64,000 nt of DNA, taken from the NCBI GenBank assembly GCA_946807835.1, contig OX327686.1, forward strand, positions 2,046,001 to 2,110,000, in the 5' to 3' direction. The translations under genes and the position numbers were made by a program. Positions 36,513 to 48,842 of the stretch are shown one piece after another. The notes under the pieces were generated by a model, which was not told where the DNA came from, did no database searches, and was given only the letters and a program-made list of their open reading frames with translations. Source of the DNA: Ailanthus altissimus. Lineage: Eukaryota > Streptophyta > Magnoliopsida > Sapindales > Simaroubaceae. The stretch's first letter is position 1. Each line of letters starts with the position of its first letter.

Positions 36513-37306
36513 CTTATTTGGTTGGATTTTTCTATTGGTAAAAAGAGCTTTTTTAATACCAAAAATTCTTTTTAAATTTTTTGATAGTATTTAGTTACAA
36601 TTAGAGAAGAACTTTTAGAGATTAAAAAAGTTATTTTGCCTCTACTTGTAAACACTCAAATTTTGAGCTTTTGAAAGTAAAGTTTTTGAGCTTTTTTAAA
36701 ATGCGTATAATGTTACATATACCCTAATAATATTTTATTATTTCATAGTGTACCCTTCATAAAAATAAACTCTATTCAACTAAATATTTTCAATATTCTC
36801 TTAAAAATCATCATATCTCTATAACCATAATATTTTTATAAAAATCAACCAAAATATTTTATTGAATATCTCTATAACCATAATATTTTATAAAAATCAA
36901 CCAAAATATTTTATTGATTATTTTATTTTTTAAACAAAAAGAAGTATCATTTTATTTTTAATTATTGTATCAAGTATAATAATTTGTATTAATTCGTTGA
37001 TTACTATGTATTAATTTTACTTGATTATTGTGTTTTAAAAAATTAATTTTGAGAAAATACATGATAAATCTACACTTATATATAAAAAATATTGAATTAT
37101 TTAGAATTTGAATATAAATTTTATCAAGTGTCCTTTTTGATAATTTAATAATAGATAAACACTTTTAATATTGTATAACCAAATACTCTAATACTTCAAA
37201 AAAAAAATTTTAATTGATAACCAAACGATCAATGATTTTTTTTAAAAAAATTTATTTTAAAGAATTCTATTTTTAAAAGTTATATTTGAAAAGCTCAACC
37301 AAATGA
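36513..37306. mobile_element. Foldback element with ~20-bp TIRs (hAT-like MITE candidate)
   Basis: The left end (cttatttggttggatttttc) pairs with the reverse complement of the right end (catttggttgagcttttc). Inverted similarity continues weakly inward (agtatttagttacaa versus aaccaaatactctaa). A 52-54-bp tandem duplication (atatctctataaccataata) lies inside at about 36813-36920. No transposase is present. Confidence 0.5.
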
Positions 37307-37379
37307 ACCAATCTTGTTGATCAACCACTTCTTCTAATAATTTTACTTTGGTCGTACCTAAAAAGTCTTTTGCCGCTAT

Positions 37380-38430
37380 TCTGAATTCTTTTTCGGATTT
37401 GGCTACTCATCCGAAAAAGATGGTAACAACTACATTTCCCCTTCAATGCTCAGAAAAGGTTCGCAACCTATTAAAGTTGATACTTTAAAAACTTCCTTTA
37501 ACTCACTCTGGCAGCCTAAGGGTTCGTGGAATCTCTTCCCTATGCCCAAGGGTTTTTACGTTGTTGCACTTTTTCTGAAACTGAAGATATGCAGTGGATA
37601 TGAGGCGACGGTACATGCACTCTTTCTTTGGGTTTATTTTAACTATATCAATAGAAAGAAGATTTTAATCCTTACACCACAAAAATTCAGAGTCATTCTA
37701 AGCGTTTAGATTCATCTTTGTGGCCTGAGTAGGAATATTGGTGTCCAGAGATTATAATGGCGATTGCTAGAGAGGTTGGTATCCCTCTTCAGCTTGACAA
37801 AGCCACGAGGGAAGGTTTGCATGGTAACTATGCTAGGCTTTGGTAGAGGTTGATTTGGCAGGTCATTTTCAGCAATTTCTGTACGTGGAATGTGATGGTT
37901 TTGAATTTCAGGTTGAAGTTCAAAATGATAATTTACCTCCAAAGTGTAATAATTGTAGGGATATTGATCATGATACGGCCAGATGTAAATCCTTAAGGGA
38001 GATGTTCAAATTAGGGATGATAATAGAGGTAAAAAGCCTTAATTTTTTTGTAAACCGTTGGGTGCGATAAATCCGATTTCAAAAAGCTTTGAAAATGACG
38101 TCAGATGTGGTTGGTAAAAACGGAACTCCCTTAGGCGTGGAATCACCTTGTAAAGATTTAGCAACATTACCTACCAATTTGTCTTACAAATCCAACTACT
38201 CCAAAACATTTCTGTCCTCAGAATACTGAGAATCTAAAATCCTATTTTCCAAAGGACTTAAATTCTCCGTTACACCTGCCACATTGTCACCACCGTCTCA
38301 GACACCCTTGCTTGAACCCTCGCGCTCAGGAAGCACTTTCTCAATCAAATCAAAATCCTTCCCCAAGTTTACTTCTTGCTGATTTAAACCAACATCCCAT
38401 TCCCCGGATCACCCTTACTAGTAGGCACTG
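37380..38430 (+). pseudogene. LINE ORF1 (DUF4283 / zinc-knuckle gag-like) relic
   Basis: Three frames hold successive pieces of one protein. 37446-37709 gives SLWQPKGSWNLFPMPKGFY (DUF4283-type block). 37757-37843 gives REVGIPLQLDKATREGLHGN and then YARLW with a stop. 37840-38070 gives VEVDLAGHF...GFEFQVEVQ and the zinc knuckle CNNCRDIDHDTARC (CX2CX4HX4C). This order is that of the ORF1/gag protein of plant L1-type LINEs and related proteins, which bind the element RNA. Frameshifts and stops show it is dead. No endonuclease or RT follows at 38430-38980. Confidence 0.75.
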
Positions 38431-40060
38431 CATTCAAAATAGAATCGTGTTACAATTTTTTTAGGTGATGAAATAATATAACTTTTAAAATATTATTTAA
38501 AAAGTATAACTCCTTAATAAAATGAATAGTAACTTAAAACACTTAATAAGAAAAATGGTGCTTAATAGGCATAGGAAAGATGAATAGCAACCTAGGATAC
38601 TCTAGAAGACAAATAGTTCTCCGTGAGTCCTAGAGAGGTAACTTTAGAAAAAAGGCCGAAAGAGCAATTCAGACTCAAAGCCCATATTCTAGAAGTACGA
38701 GTTCAAATTCTAGTAGAAAAGGAAGTTAGATAAGGAGACGAATTCTAGTGAAATTGAACTCAATGTAACCCTATTCGACTTCAACTCCTATGCAATAAAT
38801 TATAGTAGAGTCCTCCCATAATTCTACTATAATCAATTGGGCTATTATAAATTGAGAGCAATTATATACGGGAGGAGGACAAGAAAAACAATTGACAGAA
38901 ATACTTTATTTTCTGTTCTTACATAGATAAACCTATTAATTCTTCTTTATCTCTACCAAGTCATTGCATATCAAAGTGCAAAATTGCTCGTTACTTTTTT
39001 TTTTTTTGTAGTTTTGTGTTTTTATCATTTTTTTAAAAAATATTTTAATAAGTACCCCTTAAGAGAGAGAGTTAAAAAAAAAAGAAAAATTGGTCGAGAA
39101 AAAATAGTACCAAAAAAGGAGATATTAGTATTTATTAAAATAACATATAAAAATAATAAAAAGGAAAAATTAGAAGAGGAATAATTAGTCATTTAAAAGA
39201 TAATTTAAAAATATTAATATTTATTAAAAATTTACCCAAAAAAAAAAAAAGAAAACTACAATATCTATAACCGACAATTTCCTTATAAAAATAGAACCTT
39301 CAACTTTGAGGTTGATGTAGAAATGACAATTTATTGATTAATTTAAGAATTGATGACTTTGTTGTACAACATAGATAATTGAATAATTACATTTGGATCT
39401 CAACGAACATGAACACCAAATTTGATGCACAAAAAGCTACTGCCTGCTGTCATCAATTTTGATTAAACTATTATATGCTTTGTAGATTGTTCTTCTTACA
39501 CCAAGTGCTGCAATTTTACCGAAAGTTATTAGCGAAACTTATTAAATCAACCCTGGCTTATTAGTACTTATTAAGAGAAAAATAATTTCATATGCTAATG
39601 TTCACGCATTTTGTCAAAGTTCGGACGAGTAATTCTGGGACGGGGGGCCATGGCCCCTAGCCCGTAATGTAGGTCCCTTGGGTGATCTGAACTAAAAGAT
39701 TTCTACGAAAAACAATTTCGAGCACGTGCACTAATAGTGTTTCATCAGCTATCAGTGGTGATGATCCAATATGTGGTCAAATGGAAACTTCTATGATCTA
39801 ACGAGAAGAGAGTTAGAGATTTCCTATGCACGAGAATCATATGGTTGAATTTTTATATGTAGACGCTAATTGATCAATTAATAGCCTCATGTCCCACCTT
39901 ATAATTGTGAATTATATTATAAAACACAATTATAGGTATAGGTGTAGATCTTATTTGTTTATTTTTTTTTTTACAAAAAAGTTATATTACAATTAAAAGA
40001 TTATTGAAATAAGATATTATATTTATAAACTGACACGTATTTAAATACATACTCTATAAA
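38431..40060. other. Intergenic, no gene recognised
   Basis: The sequence is mostly AT-rich. A less AT-rich patch at 38560-38880 (ctaggatactctagaagac, ctagtagaaaaggaagtt) looks like transposon-derived LTR text but has no partner in the window. Confidence 0.4.
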
Positions 40061-40069
40061 AAAGAAAAA

Positions 40070-40310
40070 AATTTGTATCCTTACACTAGAAAAGTGAACC
40101 CTATGAAAAAAAAAATAATAAAATACAAATTTTATAAAAGATGGAATAAGATGCTCTTTCAATAAAAGAGAATACAAACCCCGTACAAAAGGAAGAAAAA
40201 ACTCACTAAAAAAATAAAATTATTCTACTATTTCAACATCTACTAAGACTTAAACCTCTAATATCATAATTGGAGAGGTGCATACTTAACCATTCAACTA
40301 AGCCATCAAA
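40070..40310. repeat. Terminal block of minisatellite element (left copy)
   Basis: Array-like text (agaatacaaaccccgtacaaaagg) runs into 'attctactatttcaacatct', 'actaagacttaaacctc' and 'gtgcatacttaaccattcaa', then 'ctaagccatca'. The same order recurs at 42890-43010. Confidence 0.65.
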
Positions 40311-40614
40311 TGCTATGTCTTGTTTATTTTGTTTTATTTTAAATTTAATTGATTTAAAGTTTAACACAAAATTTGATACAAATTAAGATCAATTTTTAAA
40401 CATAAGCCATCATATGCTATATCTTGTTTATTTTGTTTTATTTTAAATTTAATTGATTTAAAGTTTAACATAAAATTTGATACAAATTAAGATCCATTTT
40501 TAAACATAAGCCATCATACGCTATATCTTGTTTATTTTGTTTTATTTTAAATTTAATTGATTTAAAGTTTAACACAAAATTTGATACAAATTAAGATCCA
40601 TTTTTAAACATTAA
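40301..40614. repeat. 104-bp tandem repeat, three copies
   Basis: The copies start at 40301, 40405 and 40509 (agccatca...), with an exact 104-bp period and only a few differences (tgctatgtc/tgctatatc/cgctatatc; aacacaaaat/aacataaaat). The low divergence marks it as much younger than the surrounding minisatellites. Confidence 0.95.
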
Positions 40615-40860
40615 AGGATTGCTAATACTCCAACTGGAGGATTATCGAGACAAGACATTATATTCTCACATTGACAAATATCCTTATATTAGAGGATCAT
40701 TAATACTATAACTAAAGGAATACTAAGTCAAGACATTATTATCGGGATAAGATATTATATTTTTACATTGATGCATACCCTTATATCAGAGGATGACTGA
40801 TACTACAATTAGAGATTACTGAGGCAAGACATTATATTATCATATTGATGCATGCCCAAA
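40615..40860. repeat. Short diverged repeat, ~80-90-bp periodicity
   Basis: Phrases 'gaggattatcgagacaagac', 'attatattctcacattgaca' and 'cttatattagaggatca' recur three times to 40860, forming a decayed tandem array. Confidence 0.6.
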
Positions 40861-43010
40861 CATATACTCTACAAAGGAGAGAAGAACATATACCCTACAT
40901 TGAGGAGGTAAACTCTATGAATCCCACAAATAAGGAGAGAAAATATATCCTACACTAGGAACACATATCCCACAAAGAAGGGAAGAACATATATCCTGCA
41001 TTGAGGAAGTATACCCTATGAACTCCATAAAAGAAGGAAGAATACATATCCTACACTTGAAAAGTGGGCCCTGTGAAACCCCACAACAGAGGCCAGAATA
41101 CATATCCTAAACTGGGTAAGTAGGCCATATGAAAGAATAATACAAACCCCATAATAAGAGAAGAAGAGACTCTTTCATAAAAGAGGAAACAAAAACCCCA
41201 TACACCCTACAAAAAAGGGAAGAATACATATTTCACATAGAAAAGTAGACCCTATAAACTCCTTAAATGAGGTAAGAACACATACTTCATATTAGGTAAG
41301 CCGATCTTATGAAAAAGGAATACAAATCCCATATTAAGGGAAGAAAAGATCATTTCATAAAAGAGGAAACAAAGACCCCACATACTAGGAAAAACTTTCA
41401 TAAAAGAGAAAACAAAGACCCCACACATACAAACCCCATAATAAGGAAAGAAGAGACCATTTCATAAAAGAGAAAATAAAGACCCCACACACCAGGGAAG
41501 ACTTTCATAAAAGAGGAAACAAAGACCCCAAATATACTAACCTCATAATAAAATAAGAAGAGGCCTTTTTAGAAAAGAGGAAATAAAAACCCTACACATC
41601 GAGAAGGACTTTTATGAAAGAGGAAACAAAGACCCTAAACATACTAACCTCATAATAAAGGAAGAAGATGCCTTTTTAGATAAGAGGAAATAAAAACTCT
41701 ATACACCAAGGAAGATACAAACCCTAAAATAAATGAAGAAGAGACTCATACATCACACACTAAAGAAGAAGAGACCATTTAAAAAAAGAAAACAAAGACT
41801 CCACACATACAAACCTTATAATAAAGAAAGAAGAGACCATTTCATAAAAGAGAAAACAAAGACCCCACACGCCAGGGAAGACTTTCATAAAAGAGGAAAT
41901 AAAGACCCCAAACATACTAACCTCATAATAAAGAAGAAGAGGCCTTTTTAGAAAAGAGAAAATAAAGACCCTACATACCGAAGAGGACTTTCATAAAAGA
42001 GGAAACAAAAACTCCAAACATACTAACCTTATAATAAAGGAAGAAAAAGCCTTTTTAGATAAGAGGAAACAAAGACCCTACACACCAAGGAAGATACAAA
42101 CCCTAAAATAAATGAAGAAGAGACTCATACACCACACACTAAAGAAGAATAGACCATTTAAAAAGAGGAAACAAAGACCCCACACATACAAACCCCATAA
42201 TAAGGAAAGAAGAGACCATTTCATAAAATAGAAAACAAAGACCCTACACACTAGGGAAGACTTTCATAAAAAGGAAAACAAAGACCCCAAACATACTAAT
42301 CTCATAATAAAAGAAGAAGAGGCCTTTTTAGAAAAGATGAAATAAAGACCCTACACACCAAGGAGGACTTTTATAAAAGAGGAAACAAAGACCCCAAATA
42401 TACTAACCTCATAATAAAGGAAGAGGAGGCCTTTTTAGATAAGAGCAAACAAAGACCTTACACACCAAAGAAAATACAAACTCTAAAATAAATGAAGAAG
42501 AGACTCAAAAAAGAGAAAGAGACTCATACACGCACACTAAAGAAGAAGAGACCATTTAAAAAGAGAAAATAAAGACCCTACATATACAAACCCTATAATA
42601 AAAGAAGAAGAGACCATTTCATAAAAGAGAAAACAAAGACCCCACACACCAGGAAAGATATAAGCCTTATAATAAAAGAAGAAAGAGACCCGAAACCTCA
42701 TAATAAAGAAAAAAAAGACTCTTTCATAAATAAGAAAACAAAGACCCTACATACTAGAGAAACACACCAAGGAAGATACAAACCCCATAATAAAGGAAGA
42801 AGAGACAAATACTTTAATAAAGGAAGAAGTGACTCTTTCATAAAAAAGGAAACAAAAATGCCATACACCGAGAAGAGACCCTTTAAAAAGAAAAAAAATT
42901 ATTACACCATCTTAACATTTGGTAAGACTCAAGCCTACAACCTTATGGCCAAAGAAGTGCATACTTAACCACTCAACCAAGCCATCATGTGTAAATTAAG
43001 ATCTATTTTA
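40861..43010. repeat. Purine-rich minisatellite with ~380-bp higher-order repeat
   Basis: Sub-units around 'aaagaccccacacaccaggg', 'aagactttcataaaagagg' and 'aacctcataataaaggaaga' alternate throughout. From about 41350 they are organised into a higher-order unit. The marker 'aaatgaagaagagactca' occurs at 41731, 42110 and 42490 (period 379-380 bp). The block ends at 42890-43010 in the conserved terminal block (acaccatcttaacatttggt ... cttaaccactcaaccaagcc). The plus strand is strongly A/G-rich. The Lys-rich ORF at 41733-41951 is a by-product. Confidence 0.85.
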
Positions 43011-44199
43011 AATGTGGTGTTATAATTTTGAAACTATAATTATTGTGCTACGTGGTTTAGAACTTAAAGTGCATTTATCTTCTCATTTAAAGTTCAAATC
43101 CCTCTTCTTAAATAAAAAAAGGATAAAAACATTAATTTGAATGAAAGTAAGTAGAATAAGTTTGGATATCTTTATATTAAGTATTTTATCATTTAGTTAC
43201 TAAGTAAAATTAATTGAATTATAAAAATATAATTTTAAATGTTTATCAAATATTTTAATTATTGTGCGTTTAAAATTAATCCAAAGCATAATAATTTTAT
43301 AACAAAATCTAAACCTACATTATTAATTTGCAGTATAGATACTATGAAAATTTTGTTTTTTTTATAAAAAAACACATGAAATGAGCAAGAACTTATTAAT
43401 ATTACTATTCTACTAACTTTGATTTAAAATCACACACACCCAAAATGAGTACGAATTTGTTGGGTGGATTTATTACATACGTTTCTCTTTTTTGAATTTA
43501 AGACTTAGGTGAGCATTATTTTTTTTTTTCCTGAAATTTTAAATAAAATTGAATGCTGAAAAAAGTTAGAAGATTGAAGTAAAATAATCTGCTTATTTTT
43601 CTGATTACTATCTAAGTAGAAGTATTAGGTTGTTTGTGTTTTTTTTTTAATTAAAAACAACTGAAACTAATACTTTTACATTTGTACCTTAAATTTTTTT
43701 AATGTTAAATCAATAATAAATATTAGAAATGTATAAATAAAATACTATTTTTATACAAATTAATGTTGAAATAATTTAAATTTAAATATTTAATTGTAAT
43801 TTTTATAACATATTTTTTTGAAAAAAATATTTAAAACAACTTTGATAGTTCTAATTTATAACAAAACAAAAAAATTAATTATTTAAAAAAAAAGATAAAA
43901 TAAATAGTACCTCTTCAACTTATCACATATAAAAAAAAAAGCATATCACATAATAAAATTAAATTCATTTCTTAATTTACCTTGTTTCTTTAAAAAAAAA
44001 AAAGTGAGATTGAATTAATTGATATTAAAGTGAATAGAGAAGAAGTGATTTACTTGGTAAAATAATTGAAATCTTGATTGGTTGAGTTGAGCAAGAGAGA
44101 ATCACAAAAAATAAAAAAAAGGAAAAAAGAAAAAAATGCTAATTTAATAAATATAAAAGAAAGAAAGGATTTTATATGGATATTGATGTAAATATATTG
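43011..44199. other. AT-rich intergenic, no gene recognised
   Basis: Poly(A)/poly(T)-rich sequence without a recognisable ORF or repeat boundary. Confidence 0.45.
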
Positions 44200-44808
44200 T
44201 ATATTATTAAAGTGGGAAACACACAAATAAGTCATGTAACCTAAGTAATATAGTGCAGAATAAGTAATTAAGAAATTAAAGAAATAAAAGTAGAAGAAGA
44301 ATACACAGAATTTACATGGTTCGGCAACTTGTCTACGTATACGGCGGATCAAAATCACTCACTTTTATTATTGAATCTCAAAATACTCATAAAGTATGTC
44401 TTTTATAAGAAAGACTCATAAAAAAAATACTCTCTCTTGTAATTTATGAATTTTCTCTTACTAAAAATCACAAAGTATATTTAATCATAAAGATTTCTTC
44501 AAGGATCATTAAGATGTGTTTACAAACTAATAGAGAACCTTTATATAAGTTTTAGGAAGACCTTGATTTACCATAAACGTCTGAAGGTCGTATTAGGGAG
44601 TCTTAAAACAAGTGGGAGATGAAAACAAGTTGTAACAAATTGGACAACTCTTTCCACGCTAGGGGCTGCGGCGTTGGTCTCCGCGGCGCTCACACCTAGG
44701 TACCGTTCCTTGTGTCTTTCATCTCTTTTTACGTCCGTCTTCGATTCTTGTATATTTAACGCACTTATTTTATTTTTCAAATTATATTCCGATACTTTTT
44801 AATTAACA
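44200..44808 (-). mobile_element. LTR relic (Copia-type solo LTR candidate)
   Basis: The right end, read on the minus strand, starts TGTTAATTAAAAAGTATCGG. The segment contains 'ttacatggttcggcaacttg' followed by 'tctacgtatacggcgg', a phrase typical of plant Copia LTRs. No partner LTR or interior is present, so it is a solo LTR or fragment. The left limit is uncertain. A more GC-rich patch (gctgcggcgttggtctccgc) lies at about 44665. Confidence 0.5.
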
Positions 44809-47800
44809 TTCTCACATAAACGTAGAGATCTTTAAAAAAAAAAACTAATTAAATAATTCAAATCTTTTACATTCAACTAAAGAGGTAAGAAATTTCAATT
44901 TTTTTTTTAAATTCAACCAAATTAACTTAAAATTTTTATTAAATTAGATAACAAGTAAACTTAATTATTGAATAAATAAAATTAAGCCATATTCAATATT
45001 AAGTTAAAAAAATTAAACGGCCTCACTAAATAATTAATGACAGTATAAGGTGAAAGATATAATAATGAAATGATTAAGTGATATAACAATGTTATATCCA
45101 TTTGCACGCAACTTCTAATGAAAAACTCCATTTAAAGAAAAAGTTCTAAATGAAAAAGAGATGTGCACCTTGCACGTGAATCCTTTATCATTGAACTACA
45201 ATAATTTGCGATGAAAAGTTTTAATTATTAACCATAATAATGTGCACTTCATGCAGAAATTTTATATTTCTTTTTTTAAGACATTGTTTTTTAAAAGGTT
45301 TTGAGAGAATGAAAAATCTCACCTATTTAAATACTAAATTTTTTATCTTTAAATCTTATTTCAAAATTTGGGTAGTTGAAAGTGCACTAAACTTTGGTAA
45401 CCACTCGAGTTACATCTTGGGAACTTTAAACAACCTTTGGATAAGGTAAAAAACTTCAGGTAAAATCAAATTCAACACCTCAACAATTGAAGTATTGACA
45501 CTAATTACTAGATGGCATAATGACTGTTTCTTTTCTTTTTTATTTAAAAAAACTATATCTTATATATCCACTTGAATTTGTTTATGTTTTATACGAAAGG
45601 GAATTTGTTTATATCGTTAACAATGAAACTGCCAATTGATGCTATTATTAAACTATCAAGCGATTAATTGTCTGTTCAAAAATATAAAAATCAACCGATT
45701 GTTACTAATATTTTAAAACTATATGTATATGTTATCCAAAGGCCGAATAACGATTGATGTGCGTCTCCATAAATGAGATCATAAAGGCATAAGGCTTATT
45801 CTTATCTTCTCTTTCCCAAGAACTTAATATGTTCTGAAAAACAGAATCTGAAAATTATTCTTCGTCTTGAATAATTGATACAAGTAGTATCTACAAAAGT
45901 AAAGAAGATTAGAAGCTAGGTGCATAAAATAAAACATATGAAAAAAAAAAATCAAATGTGATATGTGAAAGAATTTTCACTTTTAGAAATACAGATCTAA
46001 CTTTTTAGTCCTCGAAATAATTTGGCATTACAAATTGTGAGGGAATATGCATAAATATGTTTAACATTCCATGTGCTTTGTGGCTCCAGGAGTTATCCCA
46101 ATTCTTTTTTTTTTTCCTAAGAAATACTTTGCATTAGCTTAAATTAAAACATGATGAGGAAGCTCCTTTATAATAAGAGAATTCAGAGATCTTAGAACAA
46201 TATTACGTACTCTAAGTGACATCTGTTAATTCAGAACACAAAATAAATTTAGTTAAGCCATGCACAATTCTATTTACACTTCTATTAGTATAAAGGATTT
46301 TATGCGATTTAAAGGACTCTAATCATGCTAAGATGTCCTGAATGATTACTCCAAGCTCAGATATGGTAATTGTTTTTGGGGAAAGATTTACAGCACATCC
46401 AACTCAATTTCCACTGAATTGAAATTCAAGGAACAGATTGAAGTTAGCCCAATTTTTAACCATATTCCGTGGGAATTTCAAATTCGTATGACCTTCCTCG
46501 TAATGAAATAGTCGTATAATAAAAAGAATGGTCAATGATTTAACAAATAAAAAAAACAATGATTTGCTTAATACAAATAATTATTCAATATATTTTAAAC
46601 ATAAGAAAAAAAAATTCAAAAAGAGTTTTTCAAACTTGTTAGAAAAGAGTTTTTTAAACTTTTTAAATAATTAATAAATTATTATAATGTAGTGGTTATA
46701 ATATTTAAATTAGCCAATTAAACCTAATTTAAATGTGAAAGAGTTACAATATTTATTTATAAAATTATTATGGGAGTTAAATATATTAAATTATTCTCTT
46801 TAATATTAGAATTATTACATAGACTACTATTTGCGGCAAAAATTTATTGAAGGGATTCATGTATGTCTAGTGTTTTGTTAGAAATATGAATTATCTTGAA
46901 TTCGCAAAAAATTGAGGTTAAAGTTTGTCAAATTAGGTCAAGCCAAAATTTAACTTATAGCGAGTAAGGCTTACAATAAACTAGGATTGTAAAATTGCGA
47001 GTAAACTAAAGAAATTTAGGTTACTTTGTAGAAAATTGAAGTTGATACTTATGTGCCATTTTAATTTGTGTAAATATTTGATATTTCTATAATAAATATT
47101 TCAATATAATCCTTAATATTATTTACATGATATTAAACTTGTTATTTTTCAAATATCGTAGATCTAAAGGAGTTTAGACCAGCACTATAAATTAGCATTT
47201 TAAGAGTTGAAATATTGTCTAAAATGTAATAAATACCTAAAAATATATTAGTAATAACATAATTGAAAGATGTTACAAATAGTGTTAGAAAATATCATAA
47301 TACAGTATGTTCTCAAATATATCATTCTTGATTTATGATTGTCAACACGAGTCGATTTGTAAACTTTTTGGATCAATGTGTGTCTGTTTTAGATGTCCAG
47401 ACAATTAATCTTAATAGACCGTAGGCTTAGCGGTAGCTCATATAAGCATGTAAGTATTTTGTAAGGACAAATATTGAGCAGTCTCACGAGGACCTTTAGA
47501 CTCTCCATAGAGTCGTCAATTGAGGGTCTTCTCAAGTTAAGTTATATTCATAGTCCTTTAATTTGACCACTACAGTTTGACCACTACAGTAGGCTTGTGT
47601 GTGATCCATTATACTTTGATTCTATACATGTCAGAGACTTTTCATGATTTGACCTCTAAGCTTTGGGTAAGGTCTAATATTCATAAAGTTTGATGTGTAT
47701 AGATATAGGATCCATTAGCTTAAATGTGTGAGTTATATATCTTATACTCCGAGATTTTATTTCAAAAATTTTTTTTGCCACAAGTATTGAATCTCAGAAA

Positions 47801-48310
47801 AGAATTTTTTTTTGGTTGAATTAAACAATATCGTAATAGAGTTTGCAAACATTATTTACGAAAATATAAATCTGGAGATAAATTCACAATTGAGCGCATA
47901 GAGTTTTAATTGTAATAATTTATATTTATGCTCTTCTAAGATTAGATAAAAACGATAATACGAATATGATTAACCTTGACTTGTATAATTTAACATGCTA
48001 TTATGTAATATCTATAACATATGTGTGGAGTATCATTTACAGACTTAAAAAAAATTTCGTAAGATAAATAAGTGTGAATTTAGAGAGTCTCACATCATAA
48101 AGTGTACTCGTTGAACATTAGTGTAGTAGACTAAATTGAATAGTTTAATTTTTTAAAAAAAATATTTATTTAAAGATATCTCAAAAAATATATAAATTTA
48201 AGTGTTAAGTTTAAAATTATTTAAATAATAATTATTGTTAATTAAATAATAAGTATGATAAGTGATAATTTATGATTTAGTGATCACATAGTTTAATGTG
48301 ATTAAAATAG
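44809..48310. other. AT-rich intergenic, no gene recognised
   Basis: No domain-bearing ORF. The segment 47330-47720 (gacacg.. 'cctttagactctccatagag', 'gaccactacagt' repeated twice) has LTR-like composition but no identifiable ends. Confidence 0.4.
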
Positions 48311-48315
48311 CATAT

Positions 48316-48837
48316 TGTTGGCAAGAAAATGACAAATGCCAACCATGTATGGCTAAAAGATGACAAGTGACCATTTAAGTTTGACATACGACAAGAAAGT
48401 AGACACTTGTCCATTTGCTAAAGTCATAAGTATAAATTAAGTGCAAAAGATGTTTTTGCAATGGGAGATGCTTCATTCGGCCACATTTGAGACAAATATA
48501 CAAGAGTTATATTCTGCTTCTTAAGGCAACGAGCATTCAGCCAAAATGAAACAAAAAGTGCAAGTGTTGCACTTTTTTCCTACTTAAGATACATTCGGCC
48601 AAGCTATGTGAGAGACTAAAACAATTGTTGAAAATTTAAATAAAGGCCACTATTTTAGCTTTAGCACTCTCACTAATGTTGTAAACTAGAATTGTTTGTG
48701 ATTCCATATGAGTGTGAGTTTTGAAAGTTGAATCTTTTTTAAATTGTCTTTAAAGAAGAGTTTTTAATTTTATTTGTATAATAAACTTAATTTAAGTATA
48801 TGTTTATTGAATAAAAAATTAAAATTTTATTTCACTA
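48316..48837. mobile_element. Solo LTR candidate with CATAT target duplication
   Basis: It starts TGTTGGCAAG and is flanked by CATAT at 48311-48315 and 48838-48842. The interior contains 'ttcattcggccac', 'gagcattcagccaa' and 'acattcggccaa' repeats and an 'aaatttaaataaagg' TATA/poly(A)-like region, as in plant LTRs. No primer-binding site follows. The right end (cacta) is not the usual CA, and CATAT is AT-rich, so chance is not excluded. Confidence 0.5.
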
Positions 48838-48842
48838 CATAT

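Noticed and set aside
41733..41951. Lys/Arg-rich 72-aa ORF, possible small basic protein
   Set aside because: It is a by-product of the tandem repeat units, and adjacent units break the frame.
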